Shown one piece after another: positions 40,301-45,078 of a stretch of DNA of 45,078 bases; positions within the stretch are counted from its first letter, which is position 1, and the number at the start of each line of letters is the position of its first letter. This DNA is from Priapulus caudatus (lineage: Eukaryota > Priapulida > Priapulimorpha > Priapulimorphida > Priapulidae). The position numbers and the translations under genes were made by a program. Location: NCBI RefSeq assembly GCF_000485595.1, contig NW_014577220.1, forward strand, positions 69,418 through 114,495, given 5' to 3'. The notes beneath the pieces are model-generated. The model saw nothing but the letters and a program-made list of their open reading frames with translations, was not told the DNA's origin and did not search any database.

Positions 40301-43300
40301 GAGGATACCATTACTTGGGGGTAATTACGGTTGAATATAATAGGAATAGGAAATAACTAATAATCTGCTGTACACTAAAATGCACAACAACAGGAGGGTT
40401 GGCTATGTGGTGGAGAGCATAATGAATGCAGCTGCTGGTAAGATGTAAAAATATTGAGAGGAGAACTAAAAGATAAAATAAAATAAGAAAGTGTAAAACA
40501 AGAAATATAAAAAAGATAAAAATGAAATTTACAAAACAAAAGAGACAGACAAGCACATATGGACAAAAAAGAGAAACAATGGGAAATGAACAGCACACCA
40601 GGCGTAAACTAGTATCACATCGCCGTCAGTTATCTTCTGGATGGCAAAATTAGATATTGCCGTTCCTGCTAGCTGGATCTTTTCCAAGTAATATGTGTCT
40701 ATCGCTTTATTCAGTTTCTTTTTTGCCTACAAACAAGGATATTAAAAGCTGCATTTACTGATCTAGTAAAATAAAATAGAAAAACATAGAAAGATAGCTA
40801 TAACCCATGATGCAAATCACGTGAAAATAATTGCAGACAATTCTGTAGTTCATTAACTCACCTCATCATCACTTAATTCCGGTGGCATATTTGTGATGAG
40901 CATCTTCAAGTACTTGATAGCATTGCCCATGCTCACAGATAGAGGGCGACATTGATTCAAAAAGCTACAGATAAAAAACATGAAATAAAGAAGTAAAAAG
41001 TAGTTCTATCAGAACTCGATTTCATTACGCGTGCTACATCATAATATAATTTGAGATAGTACATTATTAAAATGTTGAACATTAAAACTAGTTACATACG
41101 TGATATATGGCTTAATTTTTGCATCTAATTCTCTTGCCAGCTCCTTGTGAGGTGGGGTACTATAGTCAGAAAACACCTGAAGCATAAAATGCACGATCAT
41201 AAGGAGTACACAATCACTGCATCCAAAAGCGATTGGGTAAACCGTAAACACACAATACCGCCATCCACAGGTGACGATAAATCAATATTTTATACTTTCA
41301 ATCATGCCGCTACGTGTGCTACAGGAATCATCCAATCTACAACAAGGTTACAGCACAACTATGTACCTGTTTTAATGCATATAGCAAAGCAATGCATCTG
41401 GCATTAGATCCCTGAATGAAGCCTTCTGCATACTGTAATCCTAAGCGCAGCATAGCTGGATGCATAGACCCATTTATCCTGCAAGATCCAAAAATTAAAA
41501 CCAAAATATGACGTTACTGAATCCTACTCTAACTATAATGTACTACATTTATTATGATATTATATAACTAACAAATCAGATATCTGGCAACTATATATCT
41601 GAAATGATGTAACTCAGTTATGGAATTTGGCATGTATAAAATATGCAGATAAAGCACTAAATTCCAACTCGAAAGATAACATTAATGCAAGTTTCCAGTA
41701 TATATTTACATCAAAATTATGTTTAAATTATTCTATGTGTAAAATGTTATACTTTAACGATTTATAGAATTAAAAAAAAGCTTTTTCAAAAACTGTTGAT
41801 GATTACTTGTTCACAAAGCCAATTACACAAGTACTTGTGCTGTGTCTAGCACAGTTACAATTTAGCAAATTTCTAGCCACACACAATAGCCTGAGAGCAA
41901 ACGACATAAAAACGCTCTTATGTAAATATAATCAACCTGATGTTATGCTGCTACATCAAATAGGGCCAAATATCACAAATATGTTTACGTATACTGGACA
42001 ATATACATGAGTCACAATGCATTGCTAGCTATGCGACTCACAGAATGCCCTGAGTGGGAGAGGTGGTTTTCTCATATTGGTGAAGGTGCATAAATAGTTT
42101 GACTTTCTTCTGTGCAGAAATTCTCTGGGGAACCTGCTGTTTTTCCAACTTCCTTGCCAGCTTCTTCTGCACCTTTTCCTCATCTGCTCTCACTTGATCT
42201 GGCACTCGTTTAGGTACTGTAGATATCAACAACCGAGTTACTCCTTCCTGCATGCATTACCAGCTTATGCTTATTGCCAAACGTATCACAGTACATGACA
42301 TTGTATATTCTGTACGACAAGATGGCACATTAACCACAAAGCAAAAAGGTAATATGTTTAAACTGCTGATATCTAGTACTCTTGAATTTTGACATGACAC
42401 AAAATCACTCTACAGAATCAACCCACATACAAAAGGAAACAACCACAACTCATACAAATGCTACACAAAAGAACTCTCTCAATTGCTACATTATGGGAGG
42501 TTATTTGTCAAATAACTCTAGACCAACTGGTACGGAAATGTGAATCACATATTACCTGCAGCACTTCCAGCCAACATTCCAACATCTCCCTTCTTTCCTC
42601 CTTTACCTTGTTCTGCTGATTTGGCAGCTCTCTGAGCTTCCTGTGTTAAGAAACCAATTGAAGACAACTACATTAACATAACATCATACTCGGTATGTCA
42701 TAGTACCAGGAGTGTCATATGATGATATATATTATGATACTCCTGATGATAGTACCTCATCTGCAATGTCTTCAACATGTCATTATACAGGCTGCTTTTA
42801 CTGTTCTTCACTTAGAATGAAACTAAAAGTAATGTAATGACAAAAACACGTGTTTTTGTCTATTATTCATAACAATCCCAATAAAGAAACAAAAGGCATC
42901 AAATTTTTAGGGATTTGAGATTAGGTTACATATTTAAACAAAAAAGGCTAGACTCAGAGTCACATGAAAAAGTTCAAAATTAAAGTGTCCCCCCCCCCCT
43001 GATATTCATCAATGCATCTAATCATCTAATCAAAGTAGTGTTCTATGCAACTATTTTGTTCACGAAAATATTTACATGACATATACTCAATGCAAATGCT
43101 GCCTTGTTCAATCTTTGAATTCTGAAACATATTGTGCCAATATATTATTACACTACCAATGTTACATATTATGTACTTATTATATATACATATATTTATA
43201 TATATATTATACATATTATATTATACTTGCCTGCTTCGCTCGCCTCTCAGCCTTTAGTTCTACCTTTGACTTCTGCACCACTGGTGTATCTATGTTTGCA

Positions 43301-44366
43301 ACCAGATTTCCTTGAGACTTAGCATGATGGTCACTTTTTCCATGACCATGTGATTGAGTGTTGTGCTGTTGCTGTTGACCTAGTTGCTGCTGCTGTGTTC
43401 CCTCCGTCTGGCCTCCACCTGCTATATGTTTAGAATATTGAGGACATTTGGATCATCAAACAGCTAGTTTGACATCTATCAATGTGATTCTGGACAAGTG
43501 ATAACTATCGGGAAGCTACTTGTAATTCTTCTAAAACTCACCTTTTCTCTGTTGTTTCCTAAGCTTCTTCTGTGCTCTGCTCTGCTGTAGAGCCTCCTTA
43601 TTCGCTGGATCATCTGCGGGTGGTGTTGTCGGATTTTTGTTCGATTGCCCAGTATTCTCAGCAGACTGGCTTTGGTCCTTGTTGCCTTTAGCAGCTGGCT
43701 GTTGTTGTTCAGGCACTTGCCTGATGATATCATGGTCTGGCTGCTCCTTTGATGTCACATACTGACCTTGTGTAGCCTGAGGTTCACTGCATTCAGAGTC
43801 ATGTACCACCTGGCTATCACTACACTGCTGCTGTTGCTGCTGCACTCCTTTTGGGCTTTTCTTCTTGTTCTTTTTCTTAGTAGTTTTCTGAGTTTGTGGT
43901 GTTACATGCTGTAAGGCCAAAGAAGTGTGCACTAACTGTACAACTACTATAACAGAGCGTTCATCTGACAGGTAGTGCTATGTGTAGCTACACTGTTGTT
44001 ACAGTTGCTTCTGCTGCCGTGAGATCTGCTGTTCAGCAACATTTGCTTGAATGGAAATATCATATGGTCCGTATATCTACATCTATATTGTTACATCGAT
44101 CTGTCACTCTTGACAATTACTCAACATATATATATATGTATATATACATATCAATATATATATATATATATATTGAGTATATATATATACATATCATGAT
44201 ATATATATATATATATATATATATATCAACATACATATATATGTCTATATATATATATATATACCTATATAATATATCAGTCAAAATATCGCAGCACATA
44301 TATAGTCTTTTATATTATTTCGGATTTCTATTGTAGCTGTGTTAGCTAAATTACCTGGTGGTCCAT
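37326..44366 (-). CDS. EIF2B4: Translation initiation factor eIF2B subunit delta (12 coding exons, complete)
   Basis: Delta is a regulatory subunit of eIF2B, the cytosolic GDP/GTP exchange factor for eIF2, and helps sense eIF2-alpha phosphorylation. CDS exons: 44366-44355, 43908-43542, 43418-43231, 42640-42556, 42216-42042, 41478-41367, 41176-41100, 40964-40862, 40726-40599, 40153-39976, 38493-38313, 37528-37326. Phases match throughout and give 602 residues. The ATG sits in CAAAATGG and encodes only MDHQ before intron 1. Residues 5-215 are a Lys- and Gln-rich low-complexity tail, longer than in vertebrates, with [16 protein letters not shown] near 190. The conserved core follows: [14 protein letters not shown] (236-249), [73 protein letters not shown] and [19 protein letters not shown] near the end. 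Intron 3 uses a GC donor. Confidence 0.97.
37661..37969. mobile_element. Pogo/Tigger-type MITE in EIF2B4 intron 11
   Basis: 309 bp. The ends are CAGTGGACCCCCGAAATCG and, in inverse, CGGGGGGTCCACTG. It is flanked by TA on both sides (37659-37660 and 37970-37971), the target duplication of the Tc1/mariner-pogo superfamily. The subterminal ACGAATTTTCGAGATACGAA recurs inverted. It has no transposase. Confidence 0.88.
38577..38800 (+). mobile_element. Second tRNA-derived SINE-like element (EIF2B4 intron 10)
   Basis: TGGTGGAGTGG at 38584-38594 resembles an A box and GGTTCACATAC at 38631-38641 a B box, 47 bases apart. The tRNA-like part is followed by unrelated sequence. The 3' end is not defined. 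It is not a functional tRNA gene. Confidence 0.4.
39172..39658. repeat. Dispersed repeat with AGGTCA clusters, inverse copy in EIF2B4 intron 10
   Basis: Reverse-complement relative of 26912-27394, clearly diverged. TGACCT-T-TGACCT-G-TGACCT lies at 39364-39383 and TGACCT-T-TGACCT-T-TGACCC at 39538-39557. The clusters are preserved although the rest has diverged. Half of a CAGGAGT hairpin (TATTATTCACTCCTGATGTT) follows at about 39677. Confidence 0.85.
42702..42756. repeat. Hairpin element, CAGGAGT-family (EIF2B4 intron 3)
   Basis: TAGTACCAGGAGTGTCATA faces TATGATACTCCTGATGATAG, with GGTAC on both outer sides. Confidence 0.75.
43140..43228. repeat. (TA)-rich tract beside the GC donor of EIF2B4 intron 3
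   Basis: TATATATTATACATATTATA-type sequence directly follows the donor on the minus strand. Confidence 0.8.
44120..44282. repeat. (TA)n-rich tract in EIF2B4 intron 1
   Basis: Imperfect TATATA with ATAC and ATCA interruptions. The Tyr/Ile frames on both strands are by-products. Confidence 0.9.
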
Positions 44367-44463
44367 TTTGCCAGTAAATTAATTTGACCAAACTCCTACT
44401 ATAATCAGTTCTCGCTAACTGATTGAAGCCTTCACTATATCGAGTCCATGCAACCCAAACGTT
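44355..44463 (-). other. EIF2B4: EIF2B4 first recognised exon (5'UTR plus MDHQ)
   Basis: On the minus strand the exon ends ATGGACCACCAG/GTAATT. Its 5' limit is set by an acceptor-like TTTTACTTTCAG ending at 44464, which would imply a further upstream non-coding exon. If that AG is not used, transcription starts inside or just above. Confidence 0.65.
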
Positions 44464-44838
44464 CTGAAAGTAAAATACATGAAATTCGGATGGAGCACAA
44501 TTTACACTAACAGGATGAATATAAAGGCCATTATCATGAAATATATAGTTCCACTGGCACTGGGCTAATTTGCATCCAGCATTTTGTCAAAATAATATGG
44601 CGATGCCACGGTAGAATACAACCGTTTGCAATGAGGCCAGGAAGGATGAAGGTCGGCATGGTGCATATGGGCCGGCCACTATGGATATATGATCACTGAC
44701 ACAGTGTCAGTCACTACATTGACTACACGGTGCCCACACTGACTACACCGTCACTGACAGTGTCTGTGAGAGTGTGGCACTAGTAGTAGTAGTACTACTC
44801 AGACTACTGTACACTAACTAAGTGACTATGCGTATTGC

Positions 44839-44898
44839 TGAGAGGGTCTATATGTCTCCCGGGGTACTGCCGGAACGTACCCTGGTACTATCTAACAA
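44839..44898. mobile_element. Truncated copy of the AK2-intron-1 foldback MITE
   Basis: GAGAGGGTCTATATGTCTCC, then GGGTACTGCCGGAACGTACC, then CTGGTACTATCTAA: one arm only of the element at 17953-18258. Confidence 0.8.
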
Positions 44899-45025
44899 GA
44901 GCCGCAGAGCGTCTGGGCTCATCTGAGGTCTGTTGCTACGATTATAAACGTAAAATTTCAGTCGTGCGTAGTACCACATTTGTTAGGCGCAGATATGCAG
45001 ACACGCAGTTGCGTACACATCATTG
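44894..45025 (-). repeat. Dispersed repeat shared with AK2 intron 4
   Basis: The reverse complement matches 27767-27892 and 34826-34950, including GAGCCCAGACGCTCTGCGGC, AGCAACAGACCTCAG and GATGTGTACGCAACTGC. This shows that the AK2-intron segment is itself part of an interspersed element. Confidence 0.85.
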
Positions 45026-45053
45026 TTAGGACACGCCCACTATCGCAGATGGA

Positions 45054-45078
45054 GGGTAGGGGGAGGGTGGGGGGAGGG
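45054..45078 (+). other. G-quadruplex motif at window end
   Basis: GGG-TA-GGGGG-A-GGG-T-GGGGGG-A-GGG: more than four G-runs of three or more with loops of one or two bases. It is cut by the window edge. Confidence 0.8.

Noticed and set aside
40311-40598. Phe/Leu-rich minus-strand frames of 73-95 codons
   Set aside because: They fall inside EIF2B4 intron 9, in an A-rich stretch on +; composition artefact.
44355-44463. 37 open codons (NVWVAWTRYSEG...) through the first EIF2B4 exon
   Set aside because: That frame ends in phase 1 and would read into a stop in exon 2. The frame that joins in phase 0 contains ATGGACCACCAG in good context, so the rest of the exon is 5'UTR.

Overview
This is nuclear DNA of an animal. 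It has intron-rich genes with GT-AG splice sites, two conserved housekeeping genes, abundant miniature inverted-repeat elements and microsatellites, and only short TTAGGG runs. The repeat types suggest a highly heterozygous, probably marine, invertebrate, but nothing here fixes the phylum. Two runs of N (13518-13542 and 24522-25176), and large duplicated blocks that differ mainly by one-base indels, mark it as draft long-read assembly.

Layout. 1-1590: (GT)n, a CAG-rich minisatellite and unremarkable DNA. 1597-4210: a candidate three-exon gene on + for a small secreted ten-cysteine protein (TATA box, two introns, poly(A) signal). Its first intron holds an 88-bp tandem array and its second a foldback element. 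4210-10770: no convincing gene; AT-rich DNA, a 57-bp hairpin element, a large GTA/GTAGCA microsatellite, a 480-bp CT tract and a (CA)n block. 10775-17152: two direct copies of a transposon-like block, each with about 1.1 kb of strictly alternating purine-pyrimidine ACGTGTACGTGCAC-type DNA. Between them lies an inverted copy of the AK2 promoter, exon 1 and intron 1. 17396-36435: AK2 (adenylate kinase 2) on +, five coding exons. 37326-44463: EIF2B4 (eIF2B delta subunit) on -, complete in 12 coding exons. 44839-45078: dispersed repeats and a G-quadruplex motif.

Genes. AK2 and EIF2B4 are convergent, with stop codons 0.89 kb apart. AK2 interconverts adenine nucleotides in the mitochondrial intermembrane space. 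EIF2B4 is a regulatory subunit of the guanine nucleotide exchange factor for eIF2. No functional coupling is implied. EIF2B4 splices in silico into an uninterrupted 602-codon frame, including one GC-AG intron. AK2 splices into a complete 244-residue protein only if exons are taken from different copies of an 8.2 kb / 7.1 kb tandem duplication (20342-28590 and 28591-35644). The clean exon 3 (30758) lies downstream of the clean exon 4 (25439), and every other copy is frameshifted. The simplest reading is a false duplication from unmerged haplotypes or uncorrected reads.

Most likely to be new: the ten-cysteine secreted protein gene; the 3.1 kb element with about 100-bp inverted termini and a Z-DNA-prone core sitting about 220 bp upstream of AK2; a short hairpin family ending in CAGGAGT; and a dispersed repeat carrying clustered AGGTCA half-sites in DR1 spacing.
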